Below are positions 18,468 to 28,000 of a stretch of 64,000 nt of DNA, in pieces (the stretch's first letter is position 1; each line of letters opens with the position of its first letter). Under the pieces are notes generated by a model, which was given only the letters and a program-made list of their open reading frames with translations, did no database searches and was not told where the DNA came from. The position numbers and the translations under genes were made by a program. Source of the DNA: Bacteroidota bacterium (GTDB taxonomy: Bacteria > Bacteroidota > Bacteroidia > Bacteroidales > Prolixibacteraceae); assembly GCA_023412195.1 (NCBI GenBank), contig JAEYNZ010000047.1:1-64000 (forward strand). The letters run 5' to 3'.

Positions 18468-20842
18468 AACAATTCGTGCTCCTCATCCTGAGTCTTACAA
18501 TATTACTTTCCTGCACACAAATAAATGTTCCCCAAAAAGAATTTAATGCCGTTCAGTATGTTGACCCACAAATAGGATCTGTACATGGCAGATGGTTTTT
18601 TTATACACCTGCCGCCCTTCCGTTTGGCATGGCTAAACTGGCACCACATACCAATGCATATGAAAGTATCGGAAGCTGGCTACCCGGTGGGTACGATGAC
18701 CGCCATACTTCCATCGAAGGCTTTGGCCATTTCCATGAGTTTCAGATTGGGGGCATTGTAGTGATGCCTGCAGTGGGTAGCCTTAAAACCATACCTGGAT
18801 CCCTACAGAATCCAGATGAAGGCTACCGGTCACGCTTCGACAAAAAGGATGAACATTCAGAGCCTGGTTACTATTCTGTGCTGCTAAAAGATTATAACAT
18901 TAAAGCGGAGCTTACAGCAACTGAACGGGTGGGGTTTCATCGGTATACGTTTCCACAATCGGATGCATCGGTACTGATATTTGATGTAGGCCATAAACAA
19001 GGTGAAAGCAGTGACGTTACAGATGCATTTGCTGAATTGGTAAGCCCCAACGAACTGGAAGGATATGTTGAAACTTACCCTGAATATGCCAAATTCTGTG
19101 ATCCTGGAAATTATGTAAAAATGTATTTTGTTGCCCGTTTGGGAAAAACACCTGCTTCAGCAGGAACATTTATTGATGAAGACATTCAACCTGAGGCAAC
19201 TTCCACACAGGGAACGAGAAACGGCATATATGTTTCATTTGAAACCGAAGCAGACGAAGTGGTTGAAATACAGGTTGGCCTCTCCTACACCAGTATTGAT
19301 AATGCGAGATTAAATCTGAATACAGAGGCAGAAGGAAAAACATTTGATGAAGTAAGACATGCTGCCACTCAGAAATGGAACCAAATGCTGGGCCGTATAG
19401 AAATAGAAGATGAAAATGAAAAAAATAAGATAAAGTTTTATACAGGACTGTACCATGCATTGCTGGGTCGGGGAATAGCAAGTGATGTCAACGGACAATA
19501 TAAATTAAACGGTAGCGGAATTGGTCAGATCCCGCTGGATGAAAAAGGAACCCCGCTATACAACCACTTTAATACGGACGGGATGTGGGGAGGATTCTGG
19601 AATTTAAGCCAGTTATGGACCCTTGCTTACCCTGATTACTTTAGCCAGTACCTGCAATCAAATATCGATTTCTATAAGGAAACCGGGTGGCTGCATGACG
19701 GTGAAGCGGCAGGAGTTTATACAAATGGAGTACAGACAAACTTTCAGGGGTTACTCGTTGCATCGGCCTACAACTGCGGAATACATGATTTTGATTGGGA
19801 AACAGGGTATCAGGCAGCTGTTAAAAATGAACTTGATTACCGTGGCAGGCACCTTGGCAATGGCAAATATGATTTACATTATTTCGTAAAGGAAGGTTAT
19901 GTTCCATACCAGGATACAATCATTTCCAATGGATGGAAATTTAACTTCGGAGCTTCCCATACGCTAGAGTATGCTTTCAGTTCATATGCTGTAGCACAAA
20001 TGGCTAAAAAGCTTGGAAAAGAAGCTGATTACCAAAATCTGATGACACAGTCAGAACACTGGAAAAATTTGTTTGACACTGAAACAAAATTCATCAGGCC
20101 TAAACTCCCTGACGGGAATTTTATTGAAACTTTCGATCCGATGAAACCATGGGACGGTTTCCAGGAAGGCAATGCATATCAGTTCACCTGATTCGTACCG
20201 CACGATGTGGCAGGACTAATGGAAAAAATAGGAAAAGAACTGTTTAACAGCCGCCTGGAAGAAACTTTTGAGGAAAGCCAAAAATCATTGTTTGGAGGGG
20301 GAAAAGAAATAGATAGCTTTTCAGGTGTGGAGATGCTGTACAACCATGGCAACCAGCCCTGCCTGCACCATTCATGGCTATTTAACTACTCCGGAAAACC
20401 ATGGCTGACGCAGAAATGGACCCGGGCCATCTGCAATGAATTTTATGGGACCGAACCGCTCCATGGTTATGGTTTCGGACAGGATGAAGACCAGGGACAG
20501 CTGGGAGCCTGGTATGTTATGGCAGCTATGGGCCTGTTTGATGTGCAGGGACATGCCCAGGCAGACCCAACTTTCCAGTTTGGGAGTCCGATGTTCGATA
20601 AAATAACCATTCATCTTTCAGAGAATGCCGGTCATTCACTTATTATTGAAACAAAAAATAATGGACAGGAAAATTATTACGTTCAAAATCTACGCTTCAA
20701 CAATCAACTTATTGAAAATTGCTGGATTGACCGGGAAAAGCTTGTAAAAGGTGGAACCCTGTTATTTGAAATGGGAAGTTCACCCAATGAAATGTGGGGG
20801 ATAGATTCTCCCCCGCCATCAATGAGTAATTCGAATAATTGA
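18464..20842 (+). pseudogene. GH92 alpha-mannosidase interrupted by in-frame TGA
   Basis: One reading frame of 793 codons including the final stop, interrupted only by TGA at 20189-20191 (codon 576). Upstream are a lipoprotein signal (ILLSC, Cys17), QYVDPQIGS, GFGHFHEFQIGG and QEGNAYQFT; downstream the frame goes on with FVPHDVAGL and the catalytic motif D674-E675-D676 in QDEDQGQLGAWYVMAAMG. The stop falls where GH92 proteins commonly read EGNAWQYTWFVPHDV, so the TGA replaces a Trp TGG. The truncated product would lack the catalytic bases and be inactive. The rest of the gene shows no decay, so the change is recent, a strain variant or a sequencing error. It is coupled to the transporter gene by an ATGA overlap. 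Confidence 0.9.
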
Positions 20843-20893
20843 CATAAACCAGATTAAAGAAATGTTTGAAATCACAAATACAATTTCGTTCTT

Positions 20894-23503
20894 ATGAAAA
20901 TCAATAAAAAACTGCTTGCGTTCTTCATTGTTATTCTAAATTTGAATACCGGGCTGGCTCAACCCATCGAAATTCTTTTACATTCCGGATGGAAAGCTAA
21001 ACGTTCAGCAGAAATACCTGTCGATGGGAATGTTATATCATCACCTGAATTCGAAATGACGGGCTGGATGGATGCCATTGTACCGGGCACGGTGCTAACC
21101 ACAATGCTTTATAATAAAGTTTACCCTGATCCATTTTTCGGCATGAATAACGAACTCATTCCGGATATTTACAATGTAGGTGCCGGATATTATACATTCT
21201 GGTTCCGTAACAGCTTTTCGCTGCCTTCCGTAAATGATAACCAGCAGGTATGGTTAAATTTCAGGGGCATTAATTATTCGGCTAACATTTTCCTGAATGG
21301 ACATAGAATAAACCACGATACCCACCGTGGAATGTTCCTGCGGCAAAAGTATCTTATTACTCCATACCTGAATTCACAGGGTGCAAATGTGCTGGCTGTA
21401 ATTGTCCATCCTCCCGATCCTGTTGGGGAAGCCAACGGAGGGCAGGGGGGAGATGGGACCATTGCTCGCTCTGTGACCCAGCAGTATACTCCTGGCTGGG
21501 ATTGGGTCTGCCCTGTACGTGACCGAAACACAGGTATCTGGGACAAAGTCTCAGTTGAAATTACAGGCCCGGTTGACCTGCAGCACCCGTTTGTTAAAAC
21601 CAGGGTGCCGGGAATACGGATGCCGCATACAGACCAAAACCCTGCCTTTCTTGATATATCTGCTGAACTGGTAAATACAACTGAAACGATCCAGAAGGGA
21701 ACGCTCACAGCCACGATTGAAGACCAAAAATGGAGCCAACCTGTTATCATTGAACCTGGTAAAATAATTACTGCCTCATTCCCCCAAATTGAGATTCAAA
21801 ATCCTCGCCTCTGGTGGCCTAACGGAATGGGTGACCCAAACCTGTATAACCTGGACCTGCAATTTGAGCAGGATGGAGCAGTTACAGATGGAGAAACTGT
21901 TTCTTTTGGAATTCGTGAGAACAGTACATACTTTGATGAAAAATCAGGAGGAAGAGTCTTCCTCATTAACGGACAAAAAGTTTTTATTAAAGGGGGCAAC
22001 TGGATTTCTTCCGACTTACTGTTGCGCCATACACCTGAACGTTATGAAGCTGAGGTACGCATGCATGCAGATATGAATATGAACATGATCCGGATTTGGG
22101 GTGGTTCAATAACCGAGCGCCCGGAATTTTATGAGGCATGCGACAGGTACGGAATGCTGGTATGGCAGGATTTATGGGTTACCGGTGATTGCAACGGCCG
22201 TTGGTTCGATCCGAGAAAGAAAGAGTCACAGGCCCGCAGGCAGGAATACCCTGATGATCATTCACTTTTTCTCCTTTCCGTAACCGACCAGATAAAAATG
22301 CTGCGCAACCACCCAAGCCTGTACCTGTGGTGCGGCGGAAATGAATTCCCTACTCCGGCAAATATACACAGGCAACTTGAAAATGAAATATTTCCAACGT
22401 ATGATGGTACCCGATATTACCTTCATGAATCCACTTCTCCTGACCTTGCACGCAATACGATTGGTGGCGGAGGTGACGGACCCTATGGAATACAAGATCT
22501 CCTGACCTTCTTCAAATCTCCCTCCTACCCTTTTAACCCGGAAATAGGATCAGTAGGTATGCCCAACGTTGAAACTATGCGTCGGATGATGGATGAAAAA
22601 GACCTCGTACCGCCGGTACAAAACAGGGCAAACCGGGTATGGCAATATCATAAGTACATCGGGTATGGCGAAACCATTGAAAACTTTGGAGAGATATTGG
22701 ACATCGACGACTTTTGCAAAAAAGCACAGATTGTAAATTATGAACAATACCGTAGCTTACAGGAAGGGTTTAATGCAGGAATGTGGGATATCTATACAGG
22801 AATGCTTGTATGGAAAAATCAAAATCCATGGACATCATTGCGGGGACAGTTTTATGATGTATACCTCGACCAGACAGGCGGCTTCTATGGATACATGCAT
22901 GCAGCAAAACCCCTGCACATTCAGTTAAACCTGAACGACTCTGGTATCTGCATAGTTAACCAAACCCCTTATGAAATAGAAAAGCTTACTGCAGAAGCAA
23001 TCTTCTTCGATTTAAAAGGGAAAAAAATCGCAAGCCAGAGCTATAATCTGAGTGTGGCTGCCAATTCTACCTCCATTGCAGGTAAAGCGACAGCACCTCA
23101 AAAGACAGGCAACTTTTACTTCCTGAGGCTGGTGTTAAAAAATGAAGCGGGTTTATTAACAGATGAGAACCTGTATTGGCATTCCGACGTGAAGGAACTA
23201 AATAAACTTAGCCCTGTATCACTTGAATTGAAAACACGTAAAAGCAGGGATGGAAATATTATGGCAACTCTTAAGAACACAAGTTCAGAAACTGCTTTTT
23301 TTACGCGGCTGAAAATGGTGGATAAAGTTTCCGGAGAATTGATACTTCCTGTATTTTTTGACGATAACTACATCACCCTGTTCCCTAATGAATTAAGGGA
23401 AGTAGAAATCAACCTTACACTACTTCCGGAGGCAAATCAGAGAAAACTGATGATACAGGCAGAAGCCTATAACAGTGACCTCACAGAAACAACAATTCCA
23501 TAA
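20894..23503 (+). CDS. GH2 family exo/endo-beta-mannosidase-like enzyme
   Basis: 869 residues: a signal peptide (1-22, ending GLAQ), GH2 sugar-binding sandwich domain (about 30-225), immunoglobulin-like domain (about 230-345), TIM barrel (about 350-680) and C-terminal sandwich domains. The acid/base Glu484 lies in WCGGNEFP, and Glu550 in NPEIGSVG is the likely nucleophile. The barrel has MIRIWGGSITERPEFYEACDRYG (quoted in part) and WVTGDCNGRW. The layout matches the GH2 subgroup of exo-beta-D-glucosaminidase and mannosylglycoprotein endo-beta-mannosidase. Beside GH92 enzymes, cleavage of the Man-beta-1,4-GlcNAc core of N-glycans or another beta-mannoside is the best guess. It begins 51 bases after the broken GH92 gene. 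Confidence 0.88.
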   Translation: MKINKKLLAFFIVILNLNTGLAQPIEILLHSGWKAKRSAEIPVDGNVISSPEFEMTGWMDAIVPGTVLTTMLYNKVYPDPFFGMNNELIPDIYNVGAGYYTFWFRNSFSLPSVNDNQQVWLNFRGINYSANIFLNGHRINHDTHRGMFLRQKYLITPYLNSQGANVLAVIVHPPDPVGEANGGQGGDGTIARSVTQQYTPGWDWVCPVRDRNTGIWDKVSVEITGPVDLQHPFVKTRVPGIRMPHTDQNPAFLDISAELVNTTETIQKGTLTATIEDQKWSQPVIIEPGKIITASFPQIEIQNPRLWWPNGMGDPNLYNLDLQFEQDGAVTDGETVSFGIRENSTYFDEKSGGRVFLINGQKVFIKGGNWISSDLLLRHTPERYEAEVRMHADMNMNMIRIWGGSITERPEFYEACDRYGMLVWQDLWVTGDCNGRWFDPRKKESQARRQEYPDDHSLFLLSVTDQIKMLRNHPSLYLWCGGNEFPTPANIHRQLENEIFPTYDGTRYYLHESTSPDLARNTIGGGGDGPYGIQDLLTFFKSPSYPFNPEIGSVGMPNVETMRRMMDEKDLVPPVQNRANRVWQYHKYIGYGETIENFGEILDIDDFCKKAQIVNYEQYRSLQEGFNAGMWDIYTGMLVWKNQNPWTSLRGQFYDVYLDQTGGFYGYMHAAKPLHIQLNLNDSGICIVNQTPYEIEKLTAEAIFFDLKGKKIASQSYNLSVAANSTSIAGKATAPQKTGNFYFLRLVLKNEAGLLTDENLYWHSDVKELNKLSPVSLELKTRKSRDGNIMATLKNTSSETAFFTRLKMVDKVSGELILPVFFDDNYITLFPNELREVEINLTLLPEANQRKLMIQAEAYNSDLTETTIP

Positions 23504-23513
23504 TAATACCGAT

Positions 23514-24800
23514 ATGAAATACTATATTATCACTGCAATAATGCTTGTCCTGGGAGCATGTACACAAGTAAAAACAGCAGATGAAGAAATGAAATCGAAC
23601 ATTCAATCAAATGAATACTTTGATTTTGTAAAAGAAAAGGCACTTGAAGTGGTACAAACGGGATTTAATGCAGGTGATGGTTACGGAGAAGTATGGATCA
23701 GAGACTACAATACCTTCATTGAACTCTCGGCTGAAGTTTTTGAACCTGAAGTACTGCAGGAGAACCTCCTTGTATTTTTTAAGATGCAGGGTGATGATGG
23801 CAACATCATCGATGGATTTATTCCGGCAGATAAAGCAGGCGGAGGATACGACTATATTTACTCCGAACTTGAGCCCCGGTATGCCGGACATAAAAACACG
23901 GTAGAGACCGACCAGGAATCTTCTCTTGTGCAGGCTGTTTATAAATATGTAAAAACTACAGGCGATACCTCCTTTCTGAATGTAAATGTTGGGGATAAAA
24001 CAGTCGCCCAAAGGTTGGAATGGGCTATGGATTTTCTGATGAATCATCGCTACAATGAAAAATATGGCTTGCTGTGGGGAGCCACTACTGCCGATTGGGG
24101 CGATGTGCAGCCGGAACATGAATGGGGCGTATATCTTACTGAGGATACTCATTATGCCATAGATATTTACGATAATGCAATGTTCCTGATTGCCCTTGAA
24201 AACCTGATGGAGATTTCTCCTGGTATTAAAGAAAAATGGATGCCGGTATACAACCTTATAAAAGATAATTGCCGAAGTCACTTATGGGATGAAGCCAATC
24301 AGAAATTTATCCCTCATATTTACATTGATGGTTCTCCTTTCCCCGATGATTTTGATGAAAATGAAATCTATTACCATGGAGGAACCGCCATTGCCATCGA
24401 AGCCGGGTTACTTTCCAATGAGGAAATTAAAACTTCGGTGGAAAAAATGGCTGCCAACGTAGTTGCTGCTGGCGCCGGTTCTATCGGATTGACAATGTAC
24501 CCGCCTTACCCCGAAGGATTTTTTAAAAATAAAGGAATGTATCCATATGGTTATCAGAATGGCGGCGACTGGACCTGGTTTGGTGGGCGGATGATACAAC
24601 AACTTATAAAATATGGATTCATTAACGAAGCTTATGAACACATCCAGCCAATGGTCAAAAGGGTGAAAGACAACAACGGCTTTTATGAATGGTATACCGT
24701 TAATAATGAACCCCGGGGTTCAGGTACTTTCCGCGGATCGGCAGGAGTATTGTATAAAGCCATCGGAATGTTTGAAGAATGGGCTAAAGCAGAAAACTAA
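23514..24800 (+). CDS. Lipoprotein, six-hairpin (alpha/alpha)6 glycosidase-like
   Basis: 428 residues from the ATG at 23514, which gives a clean lipoprotein signal (LVLGAC, Cys16); a longer frame from 23475 would run into the GH2 gene and hide it. The rest looks like an (alpha/alpha)6 barrel: EVWIRDYNTFIE (about 58-69), KNTVETDQESSLV, LLWGATTADWGDV, DIYDNAMFL and GYQNGGDWTWFGGRMI. These Trp/Asp/Glu-rich loops are typical of the six-hairpin glycosidase superfamily (GH63, GH15, GH37 and relatives), but I cannot fix the family. The lipid anchor puts it at the periplasmic or outer surface, where it could act with the GH92 and GH2 enzymes, which start upstream with a 10-base gap. Confidence 0.75.
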   Translation: MKYYIITAIMLVLGACTQVKTADEEMKSNIQSNEYFDFVKEKALEVVQTGFNAGDGYGEVWIRDYNTFIELSAEVFEPEVLQENLLVFFKMQGDDGNIIDGFIPADKAGGGYDYIYSELEPRYAGHKNTVETDQESSLVQAVYKYVKTTGDTSFLNVNVGDKTVAQRLEWAMDFLMNHRYNEKYGLLWGATTADWGDVQPEHEWGVYLTEDTHYAIDIYDNAMFLIALENLMEISPGIKEKWMPVYNLIKDNCRSHLWDEANQKFIPHIYIDGSPFPDDFDENEIYYHGGTAIAIEAGLLSNEEIKTSVEKMAANVVAAGAGSIGLTMYPPYPEGFFKNKGMYPYGYQNGGDWTWFGGRMIQQLIKYGFINEAYEHIQPMVKRVKDNNGFYEWYTVNNEPRGSGTFRGSAGVLYKAIGMFEEWAKAEN

Positions 24801-24848
24801 CAATTTTACCAGCCGCAAAAATCATTAAATCTTTTATTAATTCAGCAA

Positions 24849-26621
24849 ATGAATAAGGAATCCACCCACAGAAAAACCAGTCAGAACTTAATGCCGGTAA
24901 CTAAACCTGCTGTAAGGAATGGTTATTACGATATCTACCCCTCATTCATTTTAGAAGAAGGTAAAATCTTCAGGGGTTATGAAGCTCTGGCTACCGAAAT
25001 TTTAAACCACCAGACCATATTGATTGATGGTTTCATAGGAGTATTTTTTAATGAGGTCCGTAATTCACTGCAAGAGTGTTTCAGCAAAAGGAATGTGAAT
25101 GTTCAATGGCATGATGTGTCTGAAGCCTTACTGCCTGAAGAAGAAATCAACAAGTTGATTGTTCCTTTTCTGGGAGGAGACGACCCTTTGTTTGGCACCA
25201 GAACTACACTTAACCTGGAGGATTTCTTTCAGCCGGAAAAGTTGAAATTCACTCTTGCTTATGATTCGGCACAGATAAACATCATTTACGGGACTGGAGC
25301 AGCACTTGCCGGTGTAAAAGGATTTCTCATATATATCGACCTGCCTAAAAATGAATTGCAGTTCAGGGCCAGAGCTCAGTCAGTCACGAACCTGGGAGCA
25401 TTAAACCCAGGTGAGATGAAGCTCATGTATAAAAGGTTTTATTTTGTCGACTGGCCGATTCTGAACCGTCATAAACAGAAATTGCTTCCCACCATAAATA
25501 TCATGGTTGATGGCCAGCGCCCTGAGGAAATAACCTGGATGACCGGTACCGAATTAAGAAAGGGACTCAGTAATATCAGCCAAAATGTTTTCCGCGTGCG
25601 ACCATGGTTTGAACCCGGTGCCTGGGGTGGAAACTGGATGCTGCAAAACATACAAGGACTGAATAAAGAAGTTCCAAATTATGCCTGGTCGTTTGAACTT
25701 ATTGTTCCTGAAAACGGACTACTCTTTGAAAGCTCCGGTAACCTGCTCGAAGTATCTTTCGATTGCCTGATGTTCCAGGATGCTAAAGCAGTTTTGGGTG
25801 ATGCATATGACAAATACGGTACAGAATTTCCAATCCGTTTCGACTTCCTCGATACCTTCGATGGTGGAAATCTTTCAGTGCAGTGCCATCCGCAAAAAGA
25901 ATATACGAAAACGCATTTCAATGAAGAGTTTACGCAGGAGGAAACATATTATATTCTCGACTCAAAAGATGATGCTTGTGTTTACCTTGGCTTTCAGCAG
26001 AACATAAATCCCGAACAATTTGAAAAAACATTGACTGAGAGCTACAAACATAATAAAGAGGTTGATATTGAAAAATTTGTACAGAAGCTGCCCTCCAAAA
26101 AACATGACTTGTTTCTGATACCCCCCGGTACTATTCACAGCTCAGGAGCCAACAATCTCGTGCTTGAAATCAGTTCAACTCCATACATTTTCACATTTAA
26201 AATGTACGACTGGCTCAGGCTTGATCTCGATGGAAAACCCCGTCCGCTCAATATCCGGCGCGGAATGGAAAATCTCCGCTTCGAACGAAAAGGCAGTTAT
26301 GTGACTGAAAAACTCATCTCAAAACCGGAATTGATTGACTCAGGCACAGGATGGAAGCTATATCATCTCCCTACTCATGACAAACATCTTTACGATATTC
26401 ACCGGATGCACATTCAAACAGAAATTGAAGTACAGACCGGAAATAAATGTCATGTACTGAGTCTTGTTGAAGGAACGCATGTTGAGTTTATTTCGGAAAA
26501 CGGAATAAAGCAACATTTCAGTTACGCCGAAACCTTTGTGGTGCCGGCTGCAGCAACATCCTATAAAATAATTAATCAGTCAGACAGGGAAGTCATGCTT
26601 GTAAAAGCTTTGGTGAAATAG
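24849..26621 (+). CDS. Class I mannose-6-phosphate isomerase-like protein with N-terminal domain
   Basis: 590 residues. The C-terminal half (about 265-590) is a type I phosphomannose isomerase: VRPWFEPGAWGGNWM, the zinc ligands Gln345 and His347 in VQCHPQKEY, a Glu in TQEETYYI, and His430 in PPGTIHSSGANN. It would interconvert mannose 6-phosphate and fructose 6-phosphate and link mannose to glycolysis. The N-terminal 250 residues (ILIDGFIGVFFNEVRNSL, later IIYGTGAALAGVKGF, YIDLPKNELQFRARAQSV in part) look like a uridine-kinase-type fold without a usable P-loop; this is inference. There is no signal peptide, so it is cytoplasmic. It follows the lipoprotein gene by 48 bases. Confidence 0.85.
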   Translation: MNKESTHRKTSQNLMPVTKPAVRNGYYDIYPSFILEEGKIFRGYEALATEILNHQTILIDGFIGVFFNEVRNSLQECFSKRNVNVQWHDVSEALLPEEEINKLIVPFLGGDDPLFGTRTTLNLEDFFQPEKLKFTLAYDSAQINIIYGTGAALAGVKGFLIYIDLPKNELQFRARAQSVTNLGALNPGEMKLMYKRFYFVDWPILNRHKQKLLPTINIMVDGQRPEEITWMTGTELRKGLSNISQNVFRVRPWFEPGAWGGNWMLQNIQGLNKEVPNYAWSFELIVPENGLLFESSGNLLEVSFDCLMFQDAKAVLGDAYDKYGTEFPIRFDFLDTFDGGNLSVQCHPQKEYTKTHFNEEFTQEETYYILDSKDDACVYLGFQQNINPEQFEKTLTESYKHNKEVDIEKFVQKLPSKKHDLFLIPPGTIHSSGANNLVLEISSTPYIFTFKMYDWLRLDLDGKPRPLNIRRGMENLRFERKGSYVTEKLISKPELIDSGTGWKLYHLPTHDKHLYDIHRMHIQTEIEVQTGNKCHVLSLVEGTHVEFISENGIKQHFSYAETFVVPAAATSYKIINQSDREVMLVKALVK

Positions 26622-26677
26622 TTAATAATCTGAGCAAACTTTGTTGTAATAAATACAATTAATTATAGTTCCTGGGA

Positions 26678-26685
26678 TATATTTG
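26678..26685 (+). promoter_or_regulatory. -7 box before the YhcH-like lipoprotein gene
   Basis: TATATTTG matches TAnnTTTG, 27 bases before the start codon. No TTTG at the proper -33 distance, so the element is supported only in part. Confidence 0.4.
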
Positions 26686-26712
26686 AATAATTAAATAAAA
26701 AAAGAAAGAATT

Positions 26713-27330
26713 ATGAGAATTAATATACTAACCATTATTGCAATTACTATTATGATGGCAGCATGCAACAACAGTAAAAACAGTTCTCCTGAACAATGGA
26801 GCGAAGAAGTACTTTCGGAATGGTTTTCAGAAGGATCGTGGCAACAGGGATTTAATGCCAATCCTGATGAGTCGGTAAATAAAAGGGAATTTGCTATCCG
26901 ATATCACAAAAATCCTGAACGCTGGAACAAGGCGTTTCAATTTCTTGCAAAAGAAGACTTTCAGAACATGGAGAAGGGCAGGTATGAATTGGAAGGGACC
27001 AATCTGTTTGCCACTGTTGATGAATATGTTCCTAAAAAAATGGCAGATGCACAGTTTGAAGCTCACAGGGTATATGCCGATATTCAGGTTGTTGTGTCAG
27101 GAGCGGAACAGATGGGCCTTGCTCCTTATGATGCCACTGTGATTACAATTCCTTACGATGAAGAAAAAGACATCATGTTTATGTCGGCAACCGATGCAAA
27201 AGACCTTATAGCCCGCCCCGGCAGGTTTTTTCTCTTCTTCCCCAGTGATGCCCACCGGCCTTCAGTCAGGATCGATGAAAACGACAGTTCAGTTGTCAAA
27301 AAGGTGGTTGTAAAAGTAAAGCTTGATTGA
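26713..27330 (+). CDS. YhcH/YjgK/YiaL (DUF386) family lipoprotein
   Basis: 205 residues. Residues 1-18 form a lipoprotein signal (TIMMAAC, Cys18). The rest fits the YhcH/YjgK/YiaL family, a cupin-like beta-barrel: GRYELEGTNLFATVDEY, the EAHRVYADIQVVVSG stretch with the conserved E-H-R, and PGRFFLFFPSDAHRPS with the conserved D-A-H-R-P. Family members are usually cytoplasmic and linked to sialic acid, ascorbate or xylulose use; a lipid-anchored form is unusual. It closes the mannose locus after a 91-base gap with a possible promoter. It may act as a mutarotase-like sugar-binding protein outside the cytoplasm, but this is a guess. Confidence 0.85.
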   Translation: MRINILTIIAITIMMAACNNSKNSSPEQWSEEVLSEWFSEGSWQQGFNANPDESVNKREFAIRYHKNPERWNKAFQFLAKEDFQNMEKGRYELEGTNLFATVDEYVPKKMADAQFEAHRVYADIQVVVSGAEQMGLAPYDATVITIPYDEEKDIMFMSATDAKDLIARPGRFFLFFPSDAHRPSVRIDENDSSVVKKVVVKVKLD

Positions 27331-27365
27331 TTGCATGCACCCTAAGTCGCTTACCACATGATGGA

Positions 27366-27953
27366 TTAAAACAGGGTAAGTTCAGAATGCGGCTTTGAAT
27401 AGCTTCTTTCAAGATCAAGCAGCCATCTCTTTCGTTCCATTCCTCCTGCGTAACCGGTTAATTTACCATTGGAACCTATCACCCTGTGGCAGGGAATGAT
27501 GATTGCTATTTTGTTTTTGCCATTCGCTGAGGCAACGGCCCTTATGGCTTTTAGGTCTCCAAGTGAACGGGTCTGGTCCATATATGTAACTGTTGTTCCA
27601 TAGGGTATCTGCTGAAGTCCTTTCCACACGCGAAGCTGAAAGTCTGTTCCTATAGGATCGAGCGCAACATCAAACTTTTGCCTTATACCATTAAAATATT
27701 CAGTCAGTTCCAGTTTTGCCTGCCTGACATGGTCATTTTCACCCTGCACAACATTTCCCTTCAGCCTTTTCATCAATATAACAATATCCTGCCCATTCAT
27801 ATTTTCAGGCTCAAATTCAAGAAGGCACAGCCCATCTTTAGTGGCAGCCATCATCATGTTGCCAATAGGTGTGTGAAAATGCCCGGTGTAAATTATACCC
27901 TGCAATTCATTCTGTGCAGGGTATAATTGCTTTGAATACAAATGCTCTTTCAT
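27366..27953 (-). CDS. ogt: Methylated-DNA--protein-cysteine S-methyltransferase
   Basis: 195 residues. The C-terminal DNA-binding domain holds the active site PCHRV with Cys155, preceded by YGTTVTYMDQTRSLG and followed by GKLTGYAGGMERKRWLLDLE, all typical of Ogt/AGT. There is no Ada-type N-terminal regulatory domain. The protein removes O6-alkyl groups from guanine by a suicidal transfer to the Cys. It lies 47 bases after the gene for the HTH-NTF2 fusion protein on the same strand and may be co-transcribed, and it is convergent with the YhcH-like gene. Confidence 0.95.
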   Translation of the reverse strand: MKEHLYSKQLYPAQNELQGIIYTGHFHTPIGNMMMAATKDGLCLLEFEPENMNGQDIVILMKRLKGNVVQGENDHVRQAKLELTEYFNGIRQKFDVALDPIGTDFQLRVWKGLQQIPYGTTVTYMDQTRSLGDLKAIRAVASANGKNKIAIIIPCHRVIGSNGKLTGYAGGMERKRWLLDLERSYSKPHSELTLF

Positions 27954-28000
27954 TTAAACCGTGAATAAATCTGTACATGCACTTTTCTTTAATATCCCCC

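Noticed and set aside
20189..20191. UGA read as tryptophan
   Set aside because: TGA ends several intact genes in the window (ilvN, the ROK kinase, the YhcH-like gene), so the code is standard.
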